The notes under the pieces were generated by a model. That model saw only the letters and a list, made by a program, of their open reading frames with translations. It searched no databases and was not told the origin of the DNA. A program made the translations under genes and the position numbers. From Mesorhizobium sp. GbtcB19 (GTDB lineage: Bacteria > Pseudomonadota > Alphaproteobacteria > Rhizobiales > Rhizobiaceae), in the NCBI RefSeq assembly GCF_019091085.1, contig NZ_JAGXJY010000014.1, positions 62,001 through 126,000 of the forward strand: a stretch of DNA of 64,000 nucleotides, in the 5' to 3' direction. Positions 35,517 through 43,975 of the stretch are shown one piece after another (position 1 is the first letter of the stretch; each line of letters opens with the position of its first letter).

Positions 35517-36372
35517 GATGATCGATTATGACGACGTGCGGCTGGTGGCGGCGATCGCAGGGGCTGGTGGGGTGCGCGGCGCGCAGGCAAGGCTCGGCAC
35601 GCACATCGCGACGATCTACCGGCAGCTCCGGGAGCTGGAGAAGCGCAGCGGCGGCGCGCTGTTCGAGCGCCTCGGCGATCTTCTCGTGCCGACCGGCAGG
35701 GCCGAGCCTTTCCTCGACGCGGCGGAGGAATTGCGCGACCGCCTCGCCGAAGTGGAGCGGCGCGTGGCGGCGCAGGACGATCGCCTGGTCGGGCCGCTTC
35801 ATGTGACGACCGCCGACACGCTGCTCGATATCGCCTGCGCCTGCCTGAAAGCATTCGGCGATGCTCATCCCGGCATCGCTTTGTCGCTGGAGGTGAACAA
35901 CAGTTTTGCCGATCTCGGCCGGCGCGAGGCCGACGTCGCCCTCCGCCCGACGCTGACGCCGCCCGAAACGCTGGTCGGCCGGCGCGTGGCGCGTTTTTCC
36001 TACGCCGTCTTTGCCAGCGATCCGTCGCCCCTGGAGGGGTGGGTCGGCTTGGGCACCGCATTGGCCGCCCTGCCGGCGGCGCAGTGGCTGAAGGCGAATG
36101 TCGCGGAGGATCAGATCAAACTGAAGGTCAACAGCCTCACCGCGGCGGCCGCGGCCGCCGAGACCGGCTGGGGCAAGGCGCTGCTGCCCGACTATCTCGG
36201 CGCGGCGCGACGGTTGTCGCGCGTGAGCGAAACCATCGAGGAACTGGCCTCGGAGCTATGGGTGCTTTACCATCCGGACCTGAAGGGCAATCCGCGCGTG
36301 CGCGCGTTCAGCGACTTTTCGGCGAAGTGGCTGCGGGCGCGGCTCAGTCCCGCTGGACAGCTTGCGGGATAG
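35506..36372 (+). CDS. LysR family transcriptional regulator
   Basis: The 288-residue protein has an N-terminal winged helix (VRLVAAIAGAGGVRGAQARL, then HIATIYRQLRELEKRSGG) and a periplasmic-binding-like effector domain. Compared with typical LysR proteins the HTH is slightly atypical (GVRGAQARLGTHIATIYRQ). It is divergent from azoR-SMR and probably controls them. A second ATG at 35518 could be the start. Stop at 36372 is followed by the LacI-controlled importer region. Confidence 0.9.
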   Translation: MDAKMIDYDDVRLVAAIAGAGGVRGAQARLGTHIATIYRQLRELEKRSGGALFERLGDLLVPTGRAEPFLDAAEELRDRLAEVERRVAAQDDRLVGPLHVTTADTLLDIACACLKAFGDAHPGIALSLEVNNSFADLGRREADVALRPTLTPPETLVGRRVARFSYAVFASDPSPLEGWVGLGTALAALPAAQWLKANVAEDQIKLKVNSLTAAAAAAETGWGKALLPDYLGAARRLSRVSETIEELASELWVLYHPDLKGNPRVRAFSDFSAKWLRARLSPAGQLAG

Positions 36373-36426
36373 CCGAGTGGCGCCACGCCACGACCGACGA
36401 CGCGCCCTCGCGGCTTACCGTCGATA

Positions 36427-36456
36427 TTGACATCTGGTAAAATGACAATCTAGTCT
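36427..36456 (+). promoter_or_regulatory. Candidate promoter of the ribose-type ABC operon
   Basis: TTGACA (36427-36432) and TAGTCT (36451-36456), spacer 18. The predicted transcription start falls within or just before the 26-base palindrome at 36461, a good position for LacI-type repression. Confidence 0.5.
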
Positions 36457-36460
36457 GTCG

Positions 36461-36486
36461 CGTAATCGGTTACGTAACCGATTACG
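36461..36486. promoter_or_regulatory. Perfect 26-bp LacI-type operator
   Basis: CGTAATCGGTTAC is followed directly by its exact reverse complement GTAACCGATTACG. The central CG and GGTTAC-GTAACC layout fit LacI/GalR-family operators. It sits 24 bases before the binding-protein ATG, and a LacI-family gene ends the same cluster. Confidence 0.8.
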
Positions 36487-36509
36487 GCTCATTAAAAGTG
36501 GAGGAAAGC

Positions 36510-37481
36510 ATGAGCAAGGTTTCAACTACCCTTGGGCTCGATCTGGGCTCGTTCTCGCGTCGTCAGTTCCTCAAGACCAGCGCGCTGGCCGCCGGCGCGC
36601 TGGCTTTGCCGCTCGGCCCGGTTCTGGCCGCCGACAAGCCGAAGGTCGGCCTGGTCATGAAGTCGCTTGCCAACGAGTTCTTCAAGCAGATGCAGGCCGG
36701 CGCGGAGGCCTATGCGGCCAAGAACAAGGACAAGTTCGATTTCGCCGCCGTCGGCATGAAGGACGAGCGCGACTTCGCCGCCCAGGTCGACGCCATCGAG
36801 AACTTCATCACCCAGAAATACAACATCATCGTCGTGGCTCCCGCCGATTCGAAGGCCATGGTGACGCCGATCGCCAAGGCGCTGAAGGCCGGCATCAAGG
36901 TCATCAACATCGACGTCGCGCTGGACGAGAAAGCCAAGAAGAAGGCCGGTGTCGATCTCGCCTTCTTCGGCCCGGACAACCGCGCCGGGGCCAAGCTTGC
37001 CGGCGACGCGCTCGGCAAGGCTCTGGGCAAGGGCGGCAAGGTCGTCATCCTGGAAGGCAATCCGGAGGCCGACAACGCCAAGCAGCGCAAGCTCGGCTTT
37101 GACGATTCGGTGAAGGAATACAAGCTGAAGCTGCTCGACTCCAAGACGGCGCATTGGGAGACCGAGGAAGCCAACACGCTGATGACCAACTTCCTCACCC
37201 AGCATCCGGATATCCAGGGCGTGATGGCGGCCAACGATTCGATGGCGCTCGGCGTCGTCAAGGCGATCGACGCGGCCGGCAAGTCGGGCAAGATCAAGGT
37301 GGTCGGCTTCGACAACATCCCGGCCGTCGGCCCGCTGATGAAGGAGGGCAAGATGCTCGCCACCGTCGAGCAGTATGGCGCGCAAATGGCGGCCATGGGC
37401 ATCGACTACGGCCTGCGCGAACTCGCCGGAGAAAAATTCTCGGGCTGGGTCAAGACCGACGTCAAGCTGATCACCGCTTGA
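36510..37481 (+). CDS. Ribose-type sugar ABC transporter substrate-binding protein (Tat-exported)
   Basis: The 323-residue periplasmic binding protein of the RbsB class has an N-terminal twin-arginine signal: SRRQFLKTSALAAGALALPL, so it is probably exported folded. The mature part shows the LacI-like sugar-binding fold (GLVMKSLANEFFKQMQAGAE, VVIDVAL-type strand, GVMAANDSMALGVVKAI). ATG 36510 follows GTGGAGGAAAGC, a strong ribosome site; the GTG at 36498 is less likely. It opens the operon under the palindromic operator. Confidence 0.93.
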   Translation: MSKVSTTLGLDLGSFSRRQFLKTSALAAGALALPLGPVLAADKPKVGLVMKSLANEFFKQMQAGAEAYAAKNKDKFDFAAVGMKDERDFAAQVDAIENFITQKYNIIVVAPADSKAMVTPIAKALKAGIKVINIDVALDEKAKKKAGVDLAFFGPDNRAGAKLAGDALGKALGKGGKVVILEGNPEADNAKQRKLGFDDSVKEYKLKLLDSKTAHWETEEANTLMTNFLTQHPDIQGVMAANDSMALGVVKAIDAAGKSGKIKVVGFDNIPAVGPLMKEGKMLATVEQYGAQMAAMGIDYGLRELAGEKFSGWVKTDVKLITA

Positions 37482-37491
37482 GGCGAGCAAG

Positions 37492-37515
37492 GGCGCCGGG
37501 ACTCCCTCCGGCGCC
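37492..37515 (+). terminator. Intercistronic hairpin after the binding-protein gene
   Basis: GGCGCCGG (37492-37499), 8-base loop, CCGGCGCC (37508-37515): a strong stem 10 bases after the stop and about 100 bases before the ATPase gene. Without a T run it likely acts as an mRNA-stabilising or attenuating element that favours binding-protein expression. Confidence 0.5.
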
Positions 37516-37617
37516 ATCCATTCGCTTGTCTCACCGTCGTCGCCGGTAAACTGCCGGCGGCGACGGCGGCGCGCTCATATCTGTTCGCGACGGAAGAGCG
37601 CCATTCAAGGTTGCTGC

Positions 37618-39120
37618 ATGGATGATGTGATTCTTTCCCTTGAAGGGGTCGGCAAGACCTTTCCCGGCGTCGTCGCGCTGAGCGATGTCTCGCTGTCGAT
37701 CGCGCATGGCGAAACCCATATCGTCCTGGGAGAGAACGGCGCCGGCAAGTCGACGCTGATCAAGCTGCTCGCCGGCATCTACCAGCCGGACTCAGGGTTG
37801 ATCGCGTTCAACGGCCAGCCTTACCAGCCGAAGACCCCGCATGACGCGCAGCAGAGCGGCATCCGCATCGTGCATCAGGAACTCAACCTGTTGCCCTATC
37901 TCAGCATCGCCGAAAACCTGATGCTGGAAAACCTGCCGCGCCGCGCCTTCGGCATCGTCGACCGCAAGGCGCTGAACAGCCGCGCCGTGGCGCTGCTCAA
38001 GGAAGTCGGCCTCGATGTCGATCCGCGGACGCGGGTCGAGGCGCTCGGCGTGGCGCAGATGCAGCTGGTCGAGATCGCCAAGGCGCTGAGCTACGACTCG
38101 AAGCTTCTGGTGCTGGACGAGCCGACGGCGACGCTGACGCCGCCCGAGATCGAACGGCTGTTTTCCATCATCAAACGACTCAAGGCCCGGGGTGTCACCA
38201 TCATCTACATCTCGCATCGCCTGCACGAGGTGTTCGAGATCGGCGACCGGGTGACCGTGCTGCGCAACGGCAGGCTGGTCGCAACCCGCGATCTCAAGGG
38301 CCTCGCCGTGCCCGACCTGGTGCGGATGATGATCGGCCGCGACATCGCTGACGAATACAGCTTCGACGATACGATCGTGCCGGGCAAGGTCGCGCTCAGC
38401 GTCGCCGGTCTGAAGCGCGATGCCGCGACGCCCGCCATTTCCTTCGACGTCCGCCACGGCGAGATCCTCGGCGTCGCCGGCCTGGTCGGCAGCGGCCGAA
38501 CGGAGGCTATGCGCGCCCTCTTTGGCGCCGACGCAAAACTCGACGGCGTGATCGAGATCGACGGCAAGCCGGTGGCGATCACTGCCCCGAAGGACGCGGT
38601 GCGGCATGGCTTGAGCCTGCTCACCGAGGACCGCAAGGGCCAGGGTCTGCTGCTCGACCTGGCCGTCGACAAGAACATCACCATCACCGATCTCGGCAAA
38701 GTCTCGCGCAACGGGCTCATCAACCGCCGTGCCGAGGCCGCGGCAGCAAATGATCTCGTCGGCCAGTTGCGGGTCAAGGCAAGCTCGATCGAGCAGGCGG
38801 TGCGCAACCTTTCCGGCGGCAACCAGCAGAAGGTGGTGCTGGCCAAGTGGCTGTTCCGCGGCACCTCGACGCTGATCCTCGACGAGCCGACGCGTGGCGT
38901 CGACATCGGCGCGCGGCGCGAGATCTACCAGCTGCTTTGGATGTTGGCGGCGCAGCAGAAGGGCATCATCATGGTGTCGTCCGACCTGCCCGAGCTGATG
39001 GGCATGTGCCACCGCATCATCGTCTTTTCCAAAAACAGGATCGTCGGCGAGGTGCCGCGCGCCGAATTCGACCAGGAGCGCATCCTGTCGCTTGCCTATC
39101 AGGAGTATGTGCGACCATGA
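37618..39120 (+). CDS. Ribose-type sugar ABC transporter ATP-binding protein (RbsA-like)
   Basis: The 500-residue ATPase has two tandem nucleotide-binding domains as in RbsA/MglA. The first has Walker A GENGAGKST and Walker B LLVLDEPTATL. The second domain has the degenerate P-loop GLVGSGRTE, signature LSGGNQQK and Walker B LILDEPTRGVD. This is the standard CUT2 asymmetry. It overlaps the permease start (ATGA). Confidence 0.95.
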   Translation: MDDVILSLEGVGKTFPGVVALSDVSLSIAHGETHIVLGENGAGKSTLIKLLAGIYQPDSGLIAFNGQPYQPKTPHDAQQSGIRIVHQELNLLPYLSIAENLMLENLPRRAFGIVDRKALNSRAVALLKEVGLDVDPRTRVEALGVAQMQLVEIAKALSYDSKLLVLDEPTATLTPPEIERLFSIIKRLKARGVTIIYISHRLHEVFEIGDRVTVLRNGRLVATRDLKGLAVPDLVRMMIGRDIADEYSFDDTIVPGKVALSVAGLKRDAATPAISFDVRHGEILGVAGLVGSGRTEAMRALFGADAKLDGVIEIDGKPVAITAPKDAVRHGLSLLTEDRKGQGLLLDLAVDKNITITDLGKVSRNGLINRRAEAAAANDLVGQLRVKASSIEQAVRNLSGGNQQKVVLAKWLFRGTSTLILDEPTRGVDIGARREIYQLLWMLAAQQKGIIMVSSDLPELMGMCHRIIVFSKNRIVGEVPRAEFDQERILSLAYQEYVRP

Positions 39121-40133
39121 CCGAGACGTCCGAACCGCTGGTGTCGGCGCCTGTTTCCCCCGGCCGGGCGAAATTCCTGCGCTTCCTGATCCGCGACGCC
39201 GGCGTGCTGCTGGCGCTGGTGCTGATCACATTGTTCTTCTCGGTTACGGCGCCCTATTTCGCCACCCCCGACAATGCGCTGAAGATCTTCGTGCAGATCG
39301 CCATCAACACGGTGCTGGCGGCGGGCATGACCTTCGTCATCCTGACCGGCGGCATCGACCTTTCGGTCGGCTCGGTGCTGGCGCTCTGCACCGTGGTCGG
39401 CGCCACCGTGATGATCGACGAAGACCTGTCGCCGGCTGTCGCGATCACGCTGGCGCTTCTGGCCTGCATGGCGACGGGCGCTATCTGCGGCTTCCTCAAT
39501 GGCTGGATCTCGACGCGCTGGAAGATACCCTCCTTCATCGTCACGCTCGGCATGCTCAACATGGCGGCGGGCGCGGCCCGCGTCGTCAGCGACAATTCGA
39601 CCATCACCGGCCTGCCGCAGAGTTTTGTCGATTTCGGCAATCTGATCATCGGCGGCTTCCTGCCGTCGATCTTCCTGGTCGCGGTTCTGGTGATCGCGGC
39701 CGGCTGGTTCGTGCTACGCTTCACCGTCTTCGGCCGCATGATCTTCGCCGTCGGCACCAATGACGAGGCGGTGCGGCTGTCGGGCCACAATCCGGATTTC
39801 TACAAGGTCGCCGCCTTCACCATCAGCGGGCTCACCGCCGGCATCGCGGCCATGGTCTATCTCTTGCGCCTCAACATCGGCAGCCCGATCGCCGGCGTCG
39901 GCTACGAGCTCAACGCCATTGCCGCCGTCATCATCGGTGGCACCAGCCTCAGCGGCGGCAAGGGCTCGATCATCGGCACGCTGGTCGGCGCCTGCATCCT
40001 GCAGGTCTTGAGCACCGGATTGCAGTTGCTCGGCGTCGGCGACAACTTCAAACCCATCGTAATCGGCCTTGTCATCGTGCTCGCGGTCATCCTAGACGCG
40101 TATCGGGAGAGGCTGTTGCGGAAGATTCGTTAG
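39117..40133 (+). CDS. Ribose-type sugar ABC transporter permease (RbsC-like)
   Basis: The 338-residue permease has eight to ten helices and CUT2 hallmarks: GMTFVILTGGIDLSVGSVLA and IAAVIIGGTSLSGGKGSIIG. ATG 39117 overlaps the ATPase stop. The upstream part of the longer ORF is a shadow of the ATPase gene. Its TAG stop is formed by the edge of a RIME-like repeat (TAGAGC). Confidence 0.95.
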   Translation: MTETSEPLVSAPVSPGRAKFLRFLIRDAGVLLALVLITLFFSVTAPYFATPDNALKIFVQIAINTVLAAGMTFVILTGGIDLSVGSVLALCTVVGATVMIDEDLSPAVAITLALLACMATGAICGFLNGWISTRWKIPSFIVTLGMLNMAAGAARVVSDNSTITGLPQSFVDFGNLIIGGFLPSIFLVAVLVIAAGWFVLRFTVFGRMIFAVGTNDEAVRLSGHNPDFYKVAAFTISGLTAGIAAMVYLLRLNIGSPIAGVGYELNAIAAVIIGGTSLSGGKGSIIGTLVGACILQVLSTGLQLLGVGDNFKPIVIGLVIVLAVILDAYRERLLRKIR

Positions 40134-40182
40134 AGCAATTCCAGAAAAGTGGGTAGCGGTTTTCCGTCCGGAGTTGCGTAGA
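40131..40182. repeat. RIME-like repeat, half element, at the permease stop
   Basis: TAGAGCAATTCCAGAAAAGT followed by GCGGTTTTCCGTCCGG, the reverse orientation of the core. The first three bases are the stop codon of the permease gene. It lies in the 69-base gap before the LacI gene. Confidence 0.8.
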
Positions 40183-40202
40183 GAAAACACAGGACAAGGG
40201 CC

Positions 40203-41201
40203 ATGACGACGATTGCCGATGTCGCACGCCACGCCGGGGTATCCGTCGCAACCGTCTCGCATGTCATGAACCATACGCGCCATGTCGAGCCGGAAACGGC
40301 CGAGCGGGTGCGGGCCGCGATCACCGCGCTGCGCTACAGCCCGAATTCGGTGGCGCGGAGTCTGCGGCGCGGCGAGACCAAGACGATCGGCCTGCTTTTG
40401 CCCGACAATTCCAACCCGTTCTTCGCCAGCGTCGCGCGGCAGATCGAGGATGCCGGTTTCGTTTCCGGCTACACAGTGATCCTGTGCAACTCCGACGGCA
40501 ATGCCGAGAAGGAGGAGCGCTACCTCTCTGTGCTGATGGCCAAGCAGATCGACGGGCTGATCTTCGCCGGCTCGTCCGACCATGCGCGGGTCTTTGCCCG
40601 CCTCCTGCCCAGCGTCCCGGCAGTGTTGCTCGACCGTGAGATCCAGTCGGTCAATGTCGATTCGGTGCTGGTCGACCACGACCATGGCGGCTATCTCGCC
40701 GGCAAATATCTGGTCGGCCTCGGGCACCGGACGATCGGCGTCATCGGCGGCCCGCGCGATTCCAGCTCCAGCCCGGCCCGGCTGCGCGGCTTCGTGCGCG
40801 CGCTTGGCGAGGCAGGCATCGAGCTGCCGCCGTCCTCGATCGTCGATTCCGACTATCATTTCGCCGGCGGCCGGCTGGCGATGGAGCAATTGATGGCGCA
40901 GGCGCCCGACATCACGGCCGTGTTCGCCTGCAACGACCTGATGGCCATGGGCGCCATTACCGCGCTGCGCTCGCACGGGTCACGGGTGCCCGACGACATA
41001 TCGATGGTCGGCTTCGACGACATCCCCTATGCCGTCACCACCTGGCCGCCGCTGACGACGATCGCGCAGCCGGTCGAAAAGATCGGCACAAGGGCGGTGA
41101 GCCTGCTGCTCGAGCGCCTCGGCGAGCCGGAAGCGCCCTCGCGCCGCGAGGTGCTGGCGCCGGTGCTGATCGAGCGGGAAAGCTGCGCGGCGCGGCGGTA
41201 G
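40203..41201 (+). CDS. LacI/GalR family transcriptional regulator
   Basis: The 332-residue regulator has the LacI headpiece TIADVARHAGVSVATVSHVM and hinge helix (SPNSVARSLRRG), then a periplasmic-binding-type ligand domain with FNNP-like DNSNPFFASVARQIEDAG and CNDLMAMGAI. The C-terminal SMVGFDDIPYAVTTWPPLTT is typical. It follows the importer genes in the same direction and is the obvious ligand-responsive repressor for the perfect palindrome at 36461. Confidence 0.94.
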   Translation: MTTIADVARHAGVSVATVSHVMNHTRHVEPETAERVRAAITALRYSPNSVARSLRRGETKTIGLLLPDNSNPFFASVARQIEDAGFVSGYTVILCNSDGNAEKEERYLSVLMAKQIDGLIFAGSSDHARVFARLLPSVPAVLLDREIQSVNVDSVLVDHDHGGYLAGKYLVGLGHRTIGVIGGPRDSSSSPARLRGFVRALGEAGIELPPSSIVDSDYHFAGGRLAMEQLMAQAPDITAVFACNDLMAMGAITALRSHGSRVPDDISMVGFDDIPYAVTTWPPLTTIAQPVEKIGTRAVSLLLERLGEPEAPSRREVLAPVLIERESCAARR

Positions 41202-41226
41202 TGTTGTTAATCGTCGACGCTGGCGC

Positions 41227-41394
41227 TGCCCCCGCTCCGTCTCGGCGCTGCGCGCCGAGCCACCTCTCCCCCACTTTGTGGGGGCGAGGAAATGCCGGAT
41301 CGCAGAGGCCGCGACCTTCGCAAGCTTGGTTCCTCGCCCCCGCCAAAGGCGGGGGAGAGGTGGCTCGGCGAAGCCGAGACGGAGAGGGGGAGCG
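41227..41394. repeat. Long intergenic palindrome, family C variant
   Basis: CCGTCTCGGC...GAGCCACCTCTCCCCCA is mirrored by GGGGGAGAGGTGGCTCGGC...GCCGAGACGG, with a nested GTGGGGGCGAGGAA against TTCCTCGCCCCCGC. It separates the convergent LacI and ornithine cyclodeaminase genes. Confidence 0.75.
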
Positions 41395-41409
41395 CCCTAT
41401 GCGATTGGC

Positions 41410-42468
41410 TTATGCCGCCGGCTGCATCGCGGCCCTCAGCAGCATGCCGAACAGGTCGCGCGGCTCGTCGGGATCGGCGAGCAGGTCGAGCTCCTCATAG
41501 AGGCCGGTGGCCTGCAGCTGGTCGCGGACATAGCGCAGGGCCGAAAAATCCTCAGTGGCGAAGCCGACGCTATCGAACAGCGTGATCTGCTTGGCCGTCG
41601 TGCGCCCTTGCGCCTGGCCGGTCATCACCTGCCACAGCTCGGTCACGGGATGGTCGGCGTCGAGCTGCTGGATCTCGCCCTCGATGCGCGTCTGCGGCGG
41701 GAATTCGACGAAGATGTCGGAGCGCATCAGGATGTCGCGGTGCAGCTCGGTCTTGCCGGGGCAGTCGCCGCCGACGGCGTTGATGTGAACGCCCGAACCG
41801 ACCATGTTGTCGGTGAGAATGGTGGCATACTGCTTGTCGGCGGTCACCGTGGTGATGATGTCGACGCCTTCAACCGCATCCTGCCCGGTGGCGCAGATGG
41901 TGATGTCGAAACCCTTGCCGGCGAGGTTGCGGGCGCATTTTTCCGAGGCTGAACGGTCGATGTCGTAGAGCCGCAGCCGGTCGATGCCGAGCAGCGCCTT
42001 GAAGGCGATGGCCTGGAACTCCGACTGGGCGCCGTTGCCGATGATGGCCATGGCGCGCGCGCCCTTGGGCGCCAGGTATTTCGCTGCGACCGCGGAGGTG
42101 GCGGCGGTGCGCAGCGCCGTCAGGATGGTCATCTCGGTCAGCAGCATCGGGTAGCCGGAGCCGACATCGGCGAGCACGCCGAAGGCGGTCACGGTCTGGC
42201 GGCCCTCGCGCATGTTCTTCGGATGGCCGTTGACATATTTGAAGCCGTACATCTTGCCGTCGCTGGTCGGCATCAATTCGATCACGCCGTCATGGCTGTG
42301 CGAGGCGATGCGCGGCGTCTTGTCGAACAATTCCCAGCGGCGGAAATCCTCCTCGATATAGGCGGCGAGCTCGGTGAGGAAGCGCTCGACGCCGACGGTG
42401 AGCACGAGCTTCATCATGCGGTCGACGCTGACGAAGGGAACGATGGCAAGGCGCGAAGGCTGGGTCAT
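41410..42468 (-). CDS. Ornithine cyclodeaminase
   Basis: The 352-residue OCD/mu-crystallin-family enzyme converts ornithine to proline and ammonia using bound NAD+. Seen are the Rossmann motif AIIGNGAQSEFQAIAFKALL (in part GNGAQSE), the substrate segment TEMTILTALRTAATSAVAAK with the conserved Arg/Lys, and INAVGGDCPGKTELHRDI. It starts 2 bases after the arginase stop, so arginine to ornithine to proline is encoded as one operon. The pair is also known from Agrobacterium opine/arginine catabolism. Confidence 0.94.
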   Translation of the reverse strand: MTQPSRLAIVPFVSVDRMMKLVLTVGVERFLTELAAYIEEDFRRWELFDKTPRIASHSHDGVIELMPTSDGKMYGFKYVNGHPKNMREGRQTVTAFGVLADVGSGYPMLLTEMTILTALRTAATSAVAAKYLAPKGARAMAIIGNGAQSEFQAIAFKALLGIDRLRLYDIDRSASEKCARNLAGKGFDITICATGQDAVEGVDIITTVTADKQYATILTDNMVGSGVHINAVGGDCPGKTELHRDILMRSDIFVEFPPQTRIEGEIQQLDADHPVTELWQVMTGQAQGRTTAKQITLFDSVGFATEDFSALRYVRDQLQATGLYEELDLLADPDEPRDLFGMLLRAAMQPAA

Positions 42469-42470
42469 GC

Positions 42471-43403
42471 TCAGAGGCTCCCGGAATGGCTGCGGGTCGG
42501 GCGGTCCATGATGCGGCGGCCCATCAGGCTGGCGGTGAGGTCGACCATCAGGGTCGCGGTGCGGCCGCGCTCGTCGAGGAACGGGTTCAGCTCCACCAGG
42601 TCGAGGCTGGAGACCAGGCCTGAGTCGGATAGCATCTCCATCACCAGATGCGCCTCACGGAAGGTGGCGCCGCCGGGCACGGTGGTGCCGACGGCCGGCG
42701 CGATCGACGGGTCGAGGAAGTCGACATCGAGGCTGACATGCAGCAGCCCGTTCTCCTTCTCGACGCGGGCCAGGAAGGCGCGCAGCAGCGGCGCAATGCC
42801 GTGTTCGTCGATGGAGCGCATGTCGTGCACGGTGACGCCGGCTTGCGTCAGCGCGCGGCGCTCGGCCGGGTCGACGCTGCGCAGGCCCATGGCACAGATG
42901 CGGGCCGGGTCGACGGCCTGCGGCAGATCGGGGAAATAGCCCTGAAAACCCGCCTGGCCGCTGGCATAGGCAAGCGGCACGCCGTGCAGATTGCCGCTGG
43001 TGGTGGTGTCGAGCGTGTGGAAATCGGGATGCGCGTCGAGCCACAGCACGAAAAGCGGCCGGTCGCGCTCGGAGGCGCGGCGCGCCACGCCGGACACAGT
43101 GCCGGCGGAGATCGAATGATCGCCGCCAAGGAAGATCGGCATGGCGTCCTTCGAAGCCGCATAGGCGGTCTCGGCGATCGCCGCGGTCCAGGCGGAAATC
43201 TCGGGCAGCGCTTTCAGCGCGAGGTTGCCATGGACGACGGCGCGGGCCTGAGCCTTCTCGACCGCGCCCCAGTCCTCGACCTCATGGCCGAGCTCGGCCA
43301 GCACCGAGACCAGCCCTGCCGTGCGCAGCGCGCTCGGCCCCATTTCGCATCCCATCCTGCCCGCGCCGTCCTGCACCGGCGCGCCGACGATTCTGCAGCG
43401 CAT
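42471..43403 (-). CDS. rocF: Arginase
   Basis: The 310-residue binuclear manganese hydrolase splits arginine to ornithine and urea. Metal-binding motifs are GGDHSIS, WLDAHPDFHT and SLDVDFLDP, all intact; the N-terminal GAPVQDGAGRMGCEMGPSAL is typical of bacterial arginases. It is the first gene of the arginase-ornithine cyclodeaminase operon and is divergent from an Lrp-type regulator (127 bases between starts) that holds a perfect 7-6-7 dyad. Confidence 0.95.
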   Translation of the reverse strand: MRCRIVGAPVQDGAGRMGCEMGPSALRTAGLVSVLAELGHEVEDWGAVEKAQARAVVHGNLALKALPEISAWTAAIAETAYAASKDAMPIFLGGDHSISAGTVSGVARRASERDRPLFVLWLDAHPDFHTLDTTTSGNLHGVPLAYASGQAGFQGYFPDLPQAVDPARICAMGLRSVDPAERRALTQAGVTVHDMRSIDEHGIAPLLRAFLARVEKENGLLHVSLDVDFLDPSIAPAVGTTVPGGATFREAHLVMEMLSDSGLVSSLDLVELNPFLDERGRTATLMVDLTASLMGRRIMDRPTRSHSGSL

Positions 43404-43488
43404 GATTCTTTCCCTCGTGATTATCGCGGGATTGGATCATCGCGGGCTGGCGGTTTGAACAGCGAAAATTGGCATTTCGAGAAGACTG

Positions 43489-43508
43489 ATCTATCATATT
43501 GGATAGAT
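43489..43508. promoter_or_regulatory. Perfect dyad between arginase and its Lrp regulator
   Basis: ATCTATC (43489-43495), 6 bases, GATAGAT (43502-43508). AT-rich dyads of this size are typical Lrp-family binding sites. It lies 22 bases before the regulator ATG. Confidence 0.55.
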
Positions 43509-43530
43509 GACTTGATCGAAATGGAAAGAG

Positions 43531-43971
43531 ATGGATGCTCTCGACGAGAAGCTGGTGACGCTGCTGAGGCACGATGCGCGGCGCAGCGTCTCCGACCTTG
43601 CCATCGATCTCGGCGTGTCGCGCGCCACGGTCAGGTCGCGCATGGAGCGGCTGGAAAAATCGGGCGGGATCATCGGCTACACGGTGGTGCTGCGCGCCGA
43701 CGCGGTCGACCAGAAGATACGCGGCGTGATGACGATCGAGATCGAAGGCCATGCCGCCGACCGCGTGGTCAAGGCGCTCGGCGGCCTCGCCGAGGTCTCG
43801 ACCATCCACACCACCAACGGCCGCTGGGACCTGGTGGTCGAGCTCGGCACCGCCACGCTCACCGATTTCGACGCCGTGCTGCGGCGGATAAGGCTGATCC
43901 CCGGCATAACGGGCAGCGAGACCAGCCTGTTGTTGGCGACGCCGCGGACGACAAGGGCGCGGCTGGGATAA
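43531..43971 (+). CDS. Lrp/AsnC family regulator, likely of arginine catabolism
   Basis: The 146-residue regulator has an N-terminal winged helix (LAIDLGVSRATVRSRMERLE) and a RAM domain (VSTIHTTNGRWDLVVELG). Divergent from the arginase-ornithine cyclodeaminase operon, it is expected to activate it with arginine or ornithine as ligand, as in related Agrobacterium systems. Stop 43971 nearly touches the convergent glycosyltransferase gene (4 bases). Confidence 0.92.
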   Translation: MDALDEKLVTLLRHDARRSVSDLAIDLGVSRATVRSRMERLEKSGGIIGYTVVLRADAVDQKIRGVMTIEIEGHAADRVVKALGGLAEVSTIHTTNGRWDLVVELGTATLTDFDAVLRRIRLIPGITGSETSLLLATPRTTRARLG

Positions 43972-43975
43972 CCGA

